Assembly (NCBI RefSeq): GCF_004005495.1
Contig: NZ_RZYA01000005.1
Coordinates: forward strand, 62,001 to 126,000
DNA length: 64,000 bases
From: Streptomyces antnestii
GTDB lineage: Bacteria > Actinomycetota > Actinomycetes > Streptomycetales > Streptomycetaceae
Direction of reading: 5' to 3'
Part shown: one piece after another, positions 25,657 to 34,336 of the stretch
Position numbering within the stretch: the stretch's first letter is position 1
Layout: every line of letters starts with the position of its first letter
The notes under the pieces: generated by a model
What the model was told of the DNA's origin: nothing
Databases searched by the model: none
The model's input: the letters and a program-made list of their open reading frames with translations, nothing else
Made by a program: the position numbers and the translations under genes

Positions 25657-26889
25657 TCACTGCACGATCTTGAGCAGCTTGTTCGGTGAACCGCTGCCCG
25701 GGCTCTTCACCACGCCCGAAGTCGCGCCGCCCGTCAGGGCCGAGGCGACCTGGGCCGGGGTGGCGGAGGTGTGGCCCGCCAGGTAGACGGCCGCGGCGCC
25801 CGCGACGTGCGGGGTCGCCATGGACGTGCCCGAGATCGTGTTCGTCGCGGTGTCGCTGGTGTTCCAGCCCGCGGTGATCGAGACGCCCGGCGCGAAGACG
25901 TCGAGGACGGAGCCGTAGTTCGACCAGCTCGCCTTGGTGTCCGAGCTGTCGGTGGCGCCGACCGTGATGGCCTCGGCGACGCGCGCGGGGGACGAAGTGG
26001 AGGCGTCGACGCCGCTGTTGCCCGCCGCGACGGCGTAGGTGACGCCGCTCGCGATGGACTTCTTCACGGCGTTGTCGAGTGTCGTGCTCGCGCCGCCGCC
26101 GAGCGACAGGTTGGCGACCGAGGGGCCGCTGTGATGGGCGGTCACCCAGTCGATGCCGGCGATGACGCCCGCGGTGGTGCCGGACCCGTTGTTGTCGAGG
26201 ACCCGGACCGCCACGATCTTCGCCTTCTTGGCGACGCCGTACGTGGAGCCCGCGATGGTGGTGGCCACATGGGTGCCGTGGCCGTTGCCGTCCTGGGCGG
26301 TGGTGTCGCCGTCGACGGCGTCGTACCCGTACGAGGCCCGTCCGCTGATCTGCGCGTGGGTGATGCGCACTCCGGTGTCGATGACGTACGCGGTGACGCC
26401 GCTGCCCGCCGAGTCCGGGTAGGTGTACGTCCCTGAGAGCGGCAGCGCCGCCTGGTCGATGCGGTCGAGGCCCCAGGGTGCGCTGGACTGGGTCGCGTCC
26501 ACGTGCACGCGCTGGTTCTGCTCCACCGAGGCGACGGCCGGGTCGGCGGCGAGTCTGCGGGCCTCGGTGGCGCTGAGGGCGGCCGCGTACCCGTTGAGTG
26601 CGGAACGGAAGGTCCGCTTCACCGTTCCGCCGTACTCGGATATCAGACCCTTGCCGTCCGCGGAGGCGGACTTGAACCCCGCGGTCTTCTTCAGGGTGAC
26701 GAGATAGCTGCCCTTGACCGCGTCCGGCGAACCGGCCGCGACGACCTTGCCTTCGGCGGGTGCCGCCTGGGCGGGCAGGGCGGCCAGGGTGCCCGCGAGC
26801 GTGGCGGCCGCGGCGACGGAGACCGCCGCGGCGACGCGGAGCCGGTTCCTGCCGTGCCGCTGTGGGGATCGTGCGGTGTCGAGTGCCAT
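25657..26889 (-). CDS. Secreted subtilisin-like serine protease (S8) with I9 propeptide
   Basis: 410 aa. A twin-Arg-less signal peptide ends near residue 42 (ALPAQA). The inhibitor I9 propeptide runs to about 130 ([18 protein letters not shown] to [14 protein letters not shown]). The S8 domain carries the triad Asp in [11 protein letters not shown], His in GNGHGTHVA and Ser in [11 protein letters not shown]. No C-terminal extra domain. AGGAGGA lies 10 nt before the ATG. Expected role: extracellular protein degradation alongside the S1 cluster. It is divergent from the SGNH lipase. Confidence 0.95.
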   Translation of the reverse strand: MALDTARSPQRHGRNRLRVAAAVSVAAAATLAGTLAALPAQAAPAEGKVVAAGSPDAVKGSYLVTLKKTAGFKSASADGKGLISEYGGTVKRTFRSALNGYAAALSATEARRLAADPAVASVEQNQRVHVDATQSSAPWGLDRIDQAALPLSGTYTYPDSAGSGVTAYVIDTGVRITHAQISGRASYGYDAVDGDTTAQDGNGHGTHVATTIAGSTYGVAKKAKIVAVRVLDNNGSGTTAGVIAGIDWVTAHHSGPSVANLSLGGGASTTLDNAVKKSIASGVTYAVAAGNSGVDASTSSPARVAEAITVGATDSSDTKASWSNYGSVLDVFAPGVSITAGWNTSDTATNTISGTSMATPHVAGAAAVYLAGHTSATPAQVASALTGGATSGVVKSPGSGSPNKLLKIVQ

Positions 26890-27194
26890 GACGAGGGAGT
26901 CCTCCTCCGAGGCGGCGCGCCCTGTGGTGGGGCGCGACTGTGGGGGGCGTGCGCGGGATCGCGCACACGGACCGGAAGCGGTGTGTCCCGTTCCCGGCCC
27001 GCACAGCAGCTTCGGCGGTCTACGGGCGTAGCTCAAGGGAATTGAGGGTATGTCACGAGCCTGACATGTACCTGCAATCGAACACCCGGCGAACAAGGGT
27101 GGGGCGCAGGGGGAAAGCTTGACATGAACACTTCCCGTCAACTGTGAGGCGTGCTACCACAGTTGTGGCAGAGATCCTGCTAAAGGAGGTTTTC
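26890..27194. other. Divergent regulatory region, subtilase / SGNH lipase
   Basis: About 300 bp without a gene. It contains TTGACA at 27119-27124 facing the lipase and the near-palindrome CTACCACA-GT-TGTGGCAG at 27154-27171 (7 of 8 pairs), 24 bp before the lipase ATG. A consensus AAAGGAGGT sits at 27182-27190. No clear -10 is seen at 17-18 bp from the TTGACA. Confidence 0.5.
27154..27171 (+). promoter_or_regulatory. Palindrome CTACCACA-GT-TGTGGCAG before the SGNH lipase
   Basis: Eight-base arms with one mismatch and a 2-base centre, just downstream of a TTGACA element and just upstream of the ribosome site. The position is typical of an operator. Confidence 0.45.
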
Positions 27195-28004
27195 ATGAGA
27201 CGTTTCCGAATTACGGCGTACGTGACCTCAGTTCTCCTCGCGGCCGGCGTCGCGCTCACCGGAGCGACGGCGGCCCAGGCGTCCGAACAGGCCGCCCCCA
27301 CGGGCTATGTGGCCCTCGGCGACTCGTACTCGTCCGGCGTGGGAGCCGGCAGCTACGACAGCTCCAGCGGCAGCTGCAAGCGCAGCACCAAGGCCTACCC
27401 CGCACTCTGGGCGGCCTCCCATTCACCCTCCAGCTTCAACTTCACGGCGTGCTCGGGCGCTCGTACGGGTGATGTCATCTCCGGTCAACTGGGCCCCCTG
27501 GGCCCGGGAACCGGTCTCGTGTCGCTGACGGTCGGCGGCAACGACGCGGGCTTCGCCGACGTCATGACCACCTGCGTCCTGCAGTCCGAGTCCACGTGCA
27601 TCGCCCGCGTCAACGAGGCGAAGGCGTACATCCAGAACACCCTGCCCGGCAACCTCAACCAGGTGTACGACGCGATCAGCGCGAAGGCCCCGGTCGCCCA
27701 CGTCGTCGTCCTCGGCTACCCGCGCTTCTACAAGCTCAGCGGCTCCTGCGTCGCGGGCCTGACCGAGAACGAGCGCGCCGCCATCAACAGCGCCGCCGAC
27801 CTGCTCAACTCCACCACCGCCAAACGGGCCGCCGACCACGGCTTCGCGTTCGGCGACGTGACCACGACCTTCACCGGTCACGAGATCTGCTCGGGCGACT
27901 CCTGGCTGCACAGCGTCAACTGGGCCAACCCCAGCGAGTCCTACCACCCCACCGCCGCCGGCCAGTCGGGCGGCTACCTCCCCGTGTTCGGCGCGGCCGC
28001 CTGA
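27195..28004 (+). CDS. Secreted SGNH/GDSL lipase (S. rimosus lipase-like)
   Basis: 269 aa. A signal peptide ends about residue 29. Block I is ALGDSYSSG with the nucleophile Ser44, block III is VGGNDAGF, and block V SYHPTAAG supplies the catalytic His. Six Cys would form the disulfides seen in Streptomyces SGNH lipases. Length and motifs match the S. rimosus GDSL lipase group, which act on esters and lipids outside the cell. AAAGGAGGT 4 nt before the ATG is a strong ribosome site. Confidence 0.93.
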   Translation: MRRFRITAYVTSVLLAAGVALTGATAAQASEQAAPTGYVALGDSYSSGVGAGSYDSSSGSCKRSTKAYPALWAASHSPSSFNFTACSGARTGDVISGQLGPLGPGTGLVSLTVGGNDAGFADVMTTCVLQSESTCIARVNEAKAYIQNTLPGNLNQVYDAISAKAPVAHVVVLGYPRFYKLSGSCVAGLTENERAAINSAADLLNSTTAKRAADHGFAFGDVTTTFTGHEICSGDSWLHSVNWANPSESYHPTAAGQSGGYLPVFGAAA

Positions 28005-28011
28005 CCCCGGC

Positions 28012-29646
28012 CTAGGACGACGGTGACGGCGAGGGCGAGGGCGACGTCGTGCTCGTGGGCGACGCCGTCGCGCAGGTCACCGCGTAGGAGACCGAGTTCG
28101 ACGTGACGCGGACGGGGCCGCGCACCTCCACATGGACCTCGTTGTGGAGCGTGGCCCCGTCCGTGTAGCCCGTCTCGGCATGGTCGGCCGACTTCGTCCG
28201 CGAGCCGCCGGACGCGAAGCTGAGCGTCTTCCAGCCCGGATCACTCGACTCTCCGCTCGCCGTCACCCAGCGGTACTCGACGTCGACGGGCACGCGGCCC
28301 ACCGTGAACGTCGCCCTGAAGGCCGGAGCCGCGCTCCCCGGCGGCGGACAGGTCCCGCTGTAACTCCCGCGCACCGCCGCCACGCCGACCCGCACCGACT
28401 GCCGCGGCGTGGCCGAGTGCCCGCCCCCTGCGCCGGCCTTGCCGCCGCCACCGCTCGGCGAGCCGCTCCCGGAGGACCGGCTTGGCGAAGCGCTCGCCCC
28501 ACCGGAGGCACTCCCGGCGGCATGCCCGCCGCCCTTGGAACCCGCACTCCCGTCGTCGCGGTTCAGCAGGGCGTACGTGAGCGCGCCGAGCGCCAGCAGC
28601 AGGACCACGACCCCGGCCAGCAGGACCGCGAGCGACCGGCGAGGGCGCTCCGTCCGTGTGGTGTCCGCGGCGGGCGAATACGTCGTCCCGGGCTCCGGGG
28701 GAGGGCTGACGGGCACCGGAGCGGGCGGCGTCCGCTGCCACGAGGTCCGCGCCGGCGCCGGTGCCGGAGCCGGGGACGCCGAAGCCGGGTCCGCGCGCGG
28801 GGTGCCGCCCGCCCCCACCAGGCGCAGCTCGCGCTCGGCGGCGTCCGCGGGCAGCCGCTCGGCCGGGTCCTTGCGCAGCAGCCCCTCGATGACGGGGGCC
28901 AGCGCCCCCGCGCGGCGCGGAGCCGGAAACGCCTCGTCCACCACCGCCCGCAGCGTGCTCAGCGGAGTGTCCTGCCGGAACGGCGACCGGCCCTCGACGG
29001 CCGTGTACAGGAGGACGCCAAGGGACCACAGGTCGGACTCGGGGCCGGGGGTGCGGCCCAACGCCCGTTCCGGAGCGAGGAATTCGGGCGAGCCCACCAC
29101 CTCGCCCGTCATCGTGAGCGCCGAACTGCCCTCGACCGTGGCGATGCCGAAGTCGGTCAGGACGATGCGTCCGTCGTTCGCGATCAGTACGTTGCCCGGC
29201 TTCACGTCCCGGTGCAGGACCCCCGCCTCGTGCGCGGCGCGCAGCGCGGAGACCACCTCGGCCCCGATGTGCGCGGCACGGCGCGGCGGCAGCGGGCCCT
29301 CGGCGTCCAGGAGGTCGGAGAGGGAGAGTCCGCGGACCAGCTCCATGGCGACCCAGGGCCGGCCGTCCTGCGTCGCCACGTCGTAGACGGTCACCACGTT
29401 CCGGTGCGAGACGCGGGCCGCGGCCCAGGCCTCCCGCTCCAGCCGCGCGTACATCCGCTCGACCTCGCTCGTCGGGAGCCCGGCCGGGGCGCGCACCTCC
29501 TTGACGGCGACCTCGCGGCCCAGAGTGTCGTCGCGGGCGCGCCAGACGGTGCCCATGCCGCCCTCGCCCAGGGGGCCGAGGAGCCGGTACCGCCCCGCGA
29601 TCACCCGCGCCGCGCCGGCCTCTCCACTGCCCGGATCCTCGCTCAC
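28012..29646 (-). CDS. Transmembrane Ser/Thr protein kinase (PknB type) with extracytoplasmic sensor domain
   Basis: 544 aa from GTG. The kinase domain (about 15-275) has GEGGMGTVW, VAVKEV, HRDVKPGNVL and DFGIA. A Pro/Ala-rich juxtamembrane linker, a single helix (LAVLLAGVVVLLLALGALTYALL, about 355-377), a Gly/Ser linker and a beta-rich outer domain follow. The outer domain holds two Cys (GTC and VTC) and ends in a Ser/Pro tail (SPSPSPSPSS). It is not a PASTA kinase. A start further upstream at 29829 would add 61 unrelated residues. The stop lies 8 bp from the convergent lipase stop. Confidence 0.9.
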   Translation of the reverse strand: MSEDPGSGEAGAARVIAGRYRLLGPLGEGGMGTVWRARDDTLGREVAVKEVRAPAGLPTSEVERMYARLEREAWAAARVSHRNVVTVYDVATQDGRPWVAMELVRGLSLSDLLDAEGPLPPRRAAHIGAEVVSALRAAHEAGVLHRDVKPGNVLIANDGRIVLTDFGIATVEGSSALTMTGEVVGSPEFLAPERALGRTPGPESDLWSLGVLLYTAVEGRSPFRQDTPLSTLRAVVDEAFPAPRRAGALAPVIEGLLRKDPAERLPADAAERELRLVGAGGTPRADPASASPAPAPAPARTSWQRTPPAPVPVSPPPEPGTTYSPAADTTRTERPRRSLAVLLAGVVVLLLALGALTYALLNRDDGSAGSKGGGHAAGSASGGASASPSRSSGSGSPSGGGGKAGAGGGHSATPRQSVRVGVAAVRGSYSGTCPPPGSAAPAFRATFTVGRVPVDVEYRWVTASGESSDPGWKTLSFASGGSRTKSADHAETGYTDGATLHNEVHVEVRGPVRVTSNSVSYAVTCATASPTSTTSPSPSPSPSS

Positions 29647-29897
29647 CGGCGCCCCCCATCCGTAGCGGTGCGATTCTCCACAAAAGTAGCTCAGCGCCCG
29701 TGAGATCGACCATGCTCCGGTCACGTCCGTTCTTGCCCCGCATGTCCAACTCGCCCTGTAATCAGTCGGATTCGGTGAGTAGTCGTCAACCTCCTTACGG
29801 GGGAGGTGAATCCCGCGACCGGGATACACGGGTGTCCCGGCGGGGCGATAGGGTTAACCTGCCCGGGCCGGGTGCCCTCGTACGGGTGGGGAGTGAC

Positions 29898-30170
29898 ATG
29901 GAACAGATAACAGTGCGCAGCAGGCCGCGAGTGCCTGCGATCACCTGCGGGAGCAGCGCGACCAGTTCGCGCCTCGACCGCCATCTTTCGGTGCTGGGCG
30001 GTCCCGCCGTCCCGCAGCGCGAGGCGGCCGAGGCGACGTTGCTGATGCGTGAGCTCACCTCGCGTGACGTCGCGCACGAGCGCAGCGGCAGGGGCGCGCG
30101 GGTGAGCCGGGTCTCGCTCTTCGCACCACTGCGGCGACTGCGCCGCTCGCTGTTCGGCGGCCGCCGCTGA
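29898..30170 (+). CDS. Small conserved hypothetical protein, 90 aa
   Basis: Starts at ATG and reads MEQITVRSRPRVPAIT, CGSSATSSRLDRHLSVLGGP and a basic tail LRRLRRSLFGGRR. No signal peptide or membrane segment; one Cys; 16 percent or more Arg. I have a sense of similar short proteins in other Streptomyces but no function. It is divergent from the kinase with 251 bp between starts. TAGGGT at 29849-29854 could be a -10 element. Confidence 0.55.
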   Translation: MEQITVRSRPRVPAITCGSSATSSRLDRHLSVLGGPAVPQREAAEATLLMRELTSRDVAHERSGRGARVSRVSLFAPLRRLRRSLFGGRR

Positions 30171-30726
30171 CAGGCGGTCACCACCGGCACAGCCCGGTCC
30201 CGCGCTCAGGCGGCCATGCCGTACCGGCACGGCGCCGCGATCTCCGCGACCGTCATCCCCACGGCACGCGGCGTCGCCCCGGCATGTTCGCCTGACGCGG
30301 GATCAGGAACCCCGTACAGCCCGGCACCGACCTCCCCATCGGGCCGACCGGCACTGGCTACGGCCCTGCATCGACACGGCCCCGCACTGGCTGAGCCCTG
30401 CACTGACACGGCGTTGAGCCGCGCCCTCCCCGCTCCCCTCCCCGGTGTGTGCGCCGCCGTTCCCTTCCGTATCCGTACGTCTCACGTACGTCACGCACGC
30501 CCTTCGCGCCGTCGGGTCGTCGATTTTCCGCCATTTCAGGGCCTGTTCAGGGCCTGTTCAGTGCCCCGCGGACGTCGCCCCATGGAGTCGGCCGTCTCCG
30601 GTGCGTAACACCTTTGTCATGCACGGCTGTTGACGGGGCAATCTTCCGGGGCCAGTGTTGCGCCTGATCCTGATCGTTTGGCCCGTACACGGAAACACCC
30701 CCCACCTCACCCCCGGAGGTACGCGC
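30171..30726 (+). other. Intergenic region between the small protein and the M20 amidase
   Basis: About 550 bp with no convincing gene. It holds a direct repeat TTCAGGGCCTG (two copies, about 30535-30560). Near 30630 there is a candidate promoter, TTGACG (30630-30635), 17 bp, CAGTGT (30653-30658), about 70 bp before the amidase start. Short open frames here lack ribosome sites and codon bias. Confidence 0.5.
30630..30658 (+). promoter_or_regulatory. Candidate promoter of the M20 amidase
   Basis: TTGACG and CAGTGT with a 17-bp spacer; -10 position 2 A and position 6 T are kept. Confidence 0.4.
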
Positions 30727-32454
30727 GTGTGTGACCTGCACGACCAGCATGAGCACGACGCCCTGACGCTGCCTGGCCCCGCCCTGAGCCGGCGCCGGAT
30801 CATGCAGCTGCTCGGCGCGGCCGGTGTCACCGGCGCCGTCATGACCGCGGAGGCCGACCCGGCGATGGCGGCGTCCGCCGACGTCACCCCGGCCGGCTAC
30901 ACCGCCCCCGAAGGGCTCGCCCAGGACAGCCCCGCCAAGGACGCGGCCCTGGGCTGGATCGCGTCCAACGCGGACCGCATCACGGGCCTGAACGCCGAGA
31001 TCTGGGAGAACGCCGAACTCTCCCTGCGTGAGTGGAAGTCCTCCCTGGCCGAGGCCGAGTTCCTGGAGAAGGCCGGCTTCGACGTCACGTTCGGCACCGC
31101 CGGGTTCCCGACCGCGTTCACCGCCACGTACACGTACGGCACGGGCGGCCCCGCGCTCGGCTTCAGCGGCGAGTACGACGCGCTGCCCGGCCTCTCGCAG
31201 AACAAGGGCGTCGGCCACCACGACCCGCGCGAGTACGTCCACGACCCGTTCGCGCCCAGCTACGGGCCCGGTCACGGCTGCGGGCACAGCGCGCTCGGCA
31301 CGGCGGCCGCCGCCGCTGCCGCGGCCGTCGCGCAGGCCGCCAAGAAGCACAAGCTCCCCGTCACGGTGAAGTTCTTCGGGTCCACCGCCGAAGAGACCTT
31401 GATCGGCAAGACGTACGCGGTGAGCAAGGGTGTCTACGCCGGGCTCGACGCGTTCCTCGACTGGCACCCCTCGACGGCCAACGCGACCGGCTGGGGCAGC
31501 ACGACCGCGATGACCGCCGTCACCTTCACCTTCCTCGGCGTCGCGGGCCACGGAGGCACCCCGCTCGGCAACAAGTCGGCCCTGGACGCCGCCGTGATGA
31601 TGGCGACGATGTCGGAGTTCCTCCGGGAGGAGAACCTCGCCCCGTCCGGCCGTCTGCACTGGGTCATCAACAACGGCGGCGACATCCCGAACGTGACCCC
31701 CGAGATAGCCGAGATCTCGTACTACGTCCGCGAGGGCAGCCCCGCCCGTGTGCAGGTCCTCCTCGACAAGGTGATCGCCGTCTCCGAGGCCGCCGCCAAG
31801 GCTTCGCAGACCACGGTGCGGCACCGGATCACCTCGGCGTGCTGGAACCAGCTCCCGTCCAAGTCGTTCGCGGAGCTCCTGCACGAGAACATGCGGCAGA
31901 TCGGCCCGCCCGAGTTCGGCGAGGACGCGCACCGGCTCGCGAAGGAGCTCCAGGAATCGCTCGGCCTGCCCCAGAAGGGCATGCACGACGCGATCGGCGA
32001 CCTGACCGCGCCCAACCCCGTGTTCCTGGGCGGCGGTTCGACCGATGTCGCCGACATCAGCTGGAACGTGCCGACCGTCTCGATGGGCGCCGCGCTCGCC
32101 CCCATCGGCACCAAGCTGCACACCTGGTCCACCGCGGCCTGCGCCGCCGCGGCACCGGGCCAGGCCGCCGTCGTCGCCGCCGCGAAGTACCTGGCCGCGA
32201 CGGCCGTCGACCTGCTCACCCAGCCGGCCAGGCTGAAGGCCGTCAAGGACGAGTTCGCGGAGCGCACCAAGGGCGTGAGCTGGAAGACGGCCCTGCCGGA
32301 CGGCTACGAGCCGCCCATGTACGAGCCGCCGCAGTGGTTCCTGGAGAAGACGGGGCAGAAGTGGCCCCCGAGGAACATCACCTGGCCGCCGCGGAAGGTC
32401 GTCTCTCAGGAGAAGTTCTCGTCCCTCGGACCCGACCTGGCCCCGCAGAAGTAG
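30727..32454 (+). CDS. Tat-exported M20 family amidohydrolase, AbgB-like
   Basis: 575 aa from GTG, with GGAGG 7 nt upstream. The N-terminal SRRRIMQLLG is a twin-arginine signal. The M20/M28 metallopeptidase fold follows: FSGEYDALPGLSQNKG, GPGHGCGHSALG and FFGSTAEET contain metal ligands, and GHGGTPLGNKSALDA is the dimerisation/lid region, as in AbgB (p-aminobenzoyl-glutamate hydrolase). It probably cleaves an amide of an N-acyl or aminobenzoyl amino acid outside the cytoplasm, which is unusual because AbgB is cytoplasmic. It is followed by a convergent exporter. Confidence 0.88.
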   Translation: MCDLHDQHEHDALTLPGPALSRRRIMQLLGAAGVTGAVMTAEADPAMAASADVTPAGYTAPEGLAQDSPAKDAALGWIASNADRITGLNAEIWENAELSLREWKSSLAEAEFLEKAGFDVTFGTAGFPTAFTATYTYGTGGPALGFSGEYDALPGLSQNKGVGHHDPREYVHDPFAPSYGPGHGCGHSALGTAAAAAAAAVAQAAKKHKLPVTVKFFGSTAEETLIGKTYAVSKGVYAGLDAFLDWHPSTANATGWGSTTAMTAVTFTFLGVAGHGGTPLGNKSALDAAVMMATMSEFLREENLAPSGRLHWVINNGGDIPNVTPEIAEISYYVREGSPARVQVLLDKVIAVSEAAAKASQTTVRHRITSACWNQLPSKSFAELLHENMRQIGPPEFGEDAHRLAKELQESLGLPQKGMHDAIGDLTAPNPVFLGGGSTDVADISWNVPTVSMGAALAPIGTKLHTWSTAACAAAAPGQAAVVAAAKYLAATAVDLLTQPARLKAVKDEFAERTKGVSWKTALPDGYEPPMYEPPQWFLEKTGQKWPPRNITWPPRKVVSQEKFSSLGPDLAPQK

Positions 32455-32471
32455 GCCTCAGAAGTAGGCCT
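32446..32471 (+). repeat. 13-bp tandem duplication spanning the M20 stop codon
   Basis: CAGAAGTAGGCCT occurs at 32446-32458 and again, perfectly, at 32459-32471; the TAG in the first copy is the gene's stop. Confidence 0.95.
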
Positions 32472-32504
32472 GCGGAAGGCGGAAGCAGGCCGCCCGTGGT
32501 CCGC

Positions 32505-33290
32505 TCAGCGTCCGCCGGTCGCGTACCGGCGGACGGTGAGCGGCACGCACAGCGCGAGCAGCACCGCGCACCACGCCAGCGATCCGGCCACCGGGTGTGC
32601 CACCGGCCACGAGGCGCCGTCCGGCACGGGGGCGTTGCCGAACAGCTCGCGCACGGCCGTCGCGACGGCGCTGATCGGGTTCCACTCGGCGATCACCCGC
32701 ACCCAGGAGGGGAATCCGGACGTCGGGATGTACGCGTTCGACAGGAGCGGCAGCATGAACGTGGCACTGGCGAGCTGGCCCGCCGCCTCCTCGCTCCGGG
32801 ACGCGAGTCCGAGCAGGATGCCGACCCAGGTCGCGGCGAACCGGAACAGCAGCAACAGGCCGAAGGCGCCCACGGCTTCGGGCGCGCCGCCCTCCGCCCG
32901 CCAGCCCATCGCGAGCCCCACGAGCAGCAGCGGGACCAGGCCCGCCGCGGTCGTCACGAGGTCGGCCACGGCCTGCCCGAGCGGGACGGCCGCGCGGCTC
33001 ACCGGCAGCGTGCGGAAGCGGTCCATGACGCCGCGGTGCGAGTCCTGGGCCGCCGTGAACATCCCGGTCATGACCCCGTTCGCGGCGGTCGCGACGAGCA
33101 TGCCGGGGACGAGGAAGGCGCGGTAGTCCGCGCCGGGCATCGCGAGCGCGCTGCCGAAGACATACCCGAAGAAGAGCAGGAAGACGATCGGCATCGTCTG
33201 GGTCATCACGAGGATCGCGGGCGCGTGCCGGATCCGCTGGAGGTGCCGGCCGAGCATCGCCGTGCCGTCGTGGAGGAGCGCGGTGGTCAT
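32505..33290 (-). CDS. ABC-2 type exporter permease (DrrB-like)
   Basis: 261 aa with six predicted membrane segments: ILVMTQTMPIVFLLFFGYVFG, LVPGMLVATAANGVMTG, PLLLVGLAMGW and others. The ABC-2 signature PLLSNAYIPTSGFPSWVRVIAEWNPISAV is near the C-terminus, as in DrrB daunorubicin-type exporters. Its ATG shares one base with the ATPase stop, so it is translated with it. The target of export is likely a drug or lipid. Confidence 0.92.
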   Translation of the reverse strand: MTTALLHDGTAMLGRHLQRIRHAPAILVMTQTMPIVFLLFFGYVFGSALAMPGADYRAFLVPGMLVATAANGVMTGMFTAAQDSHRGVMDRFRTLPVSRAAVPLGQAVADLVTTAAGLVPLLLVGLAMGWRAEGGAPEAVGAFGLLLLFRFAATWVGILLGLASRSEEAAGQLASATFMLPLLSNAYIPTSGFPSWVRVIAEWNPISAVATAVRELFGNAPVPDGASWPVAHPVAGSLAWCAVLLALCVPLTVRRYATGGR

Positions 33291-34273
33291 CAGGTCGCCT
33301 CCGTAAGGGAGTTGGGGCCCGTGAAGTGGTGTGGCTCGCGGCCCGCGGTGAGCCGCAGGAACGCCTCGTCCAGGGTCGGCGGGCGCAGTGTCGCGTCGAC
33401 GACCGGTACGCCCGCCGCGTCCAGTTCGCGGACGATGCGGGGGAGCGTGAGCGACGGGTCGAGGGTCACCACGCCGACCGCCCCGCGCTCCGGATCGAGC
33501 GTGGGTTCGGCGCCGGTGAGCTGGTCGAGGACGGCCGCGGCGGCGTACAGGGCCGCGTCCTCGGCGACCACGACCTCGGCGTAGCTGCCGGTCCGGGCCT
33601 TGAGTTCGGCGGGGGTGCCGCGGTGGGCGGCGCGGCCGCCGTCGATCAGGACGACCGAGTCGGCCAGCCGGTCGGCCTCCTCCAGGTACTGCGTGGTGAG
33701 CAGCACTGTCGTGCCCTCGCCGGTCAGCTCGCGCACGGCGTCCCAGATGCCGTTCCTGCTGTGCGGGTCGAGGCCGGTCGTCGGCTCGTCCAGGAACAGG
33801 ACGGCGGGGCGGGTGAGGAGGCTCGCCGCGAGGTCGAGGCGGCGGCGCATCCCGCCCGAGTACGTGCGGGCCGTGCGGTCGGCCGCCCCGGTGAGGCCGA
33901 AGCGCTCCAGGAGGTCGTCGGCGCGGGTGCGGGGCGCGCGCAGGAGCCGGGCGAACAGGCGCAGGTTCTCGCGCCCGGTGAGGTCGCCGTCGACCGACGC
34001 GTACTGGCCGGTGACGCCGATCCGGCGGCGCACGGCCTGGGGGTCGGCGAGGACGTCGTGGCCCGCGACGCGCGCGGATCCCGCGTCGGGGCGTACGAGG
34101 GTGGTGAGCGCCCGGACGGCCGTCGTCTTGCCCGCGCCGTTCGGCCCGAGCAGCCCGCAGACGGTGCCCTCGGGGACGGCCAGGTCGAGGCCCCGCAGGG
34201 CGTGGACCGCCCGGCCGCCGGAGCCGTAGCGCTTCTCCAGACCTTCACTAAGTACAGCGTACGTAGTCGTCAT
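33290..34273 (-). CDS. ABC exporter ATP-binding protein (DrrA-like)
   Basis: 327 aa. Walker A GPNGAGKTT, the signature SGGMRRRLDLA, Walker B LFLDEPTTGLDP and an extended C-terminal domain with the DrrA-type LRPPTLDEAFLRLTAG stretch. ATG 34273 is preferred to one six codons upstream. Paired with the DrrB-like permease and divergent from a TetR regulator; the operator in its first codons suggests repression by that TetR. Confidence 0.93.
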   Translation of the reverse strand: MTTTYAVLSEGLEKRYGSGGRAVHALRGLDLAVPEGTVCGLLGPNGAGKTTAVRALTTLVRPDAGSARVAGHDVLADPQAVRRRIGVTGQYASVDGDLTGRENLRLFARLLRAPRTRADDLLERFGLTGAADRTARTYSGGMRRRLDLAASLLTRPAVLFLDEPTTGLDPHSRNGIWDAVRELTGEGTTVLLTTQYLEEADRLADSVVLIDGGRAAHRGTPAELKARTGSYAEVVVAEDAALYAAAAVLDQLTGAEPTLDPERGAVGVVTLDPSLTLPRIVRELDAAGVPVVDATLRPPTLDEAFLRLTAGREPHHFTGPNSLTEAT

Positions 34274-34305
34274 GGGGTCACCGTACCGCACTGCGTACGC
34301 TGTAC
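34252..34305. promoter_or_regulatory. Two GTAC-AGC-GTAC palindromes, probable TetR operators
   Basis: GTACAGCGTAC (34252-34262) lies inside the first codons of the ATPase gene, and its complement GTACGCTGTAC (34295-34305) lies in the divergent promoter. Centre spacing is 43 bp, about four helical turns. A dimeric repressor bound at both would block both promoters. Confidence 0.65.
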
Positions 34306-34336
34306 GTAACTACGATGGTGGGCGAGGTGATGATCG

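Noticed and set aside
10447..27066. Shared TGTCA...TGACA operator for secreted enzymes
   Set aside because: The arms at 10447 and 27051 match but the spacers differ (13 and 6 bases between TGTCA and TGACA), so one regulator binding both is unlikely.
30171..30726. Minus-strand ORF in the gap
   Set aside because: No ribosome site, repetitive Arg-rich translation and no family features.
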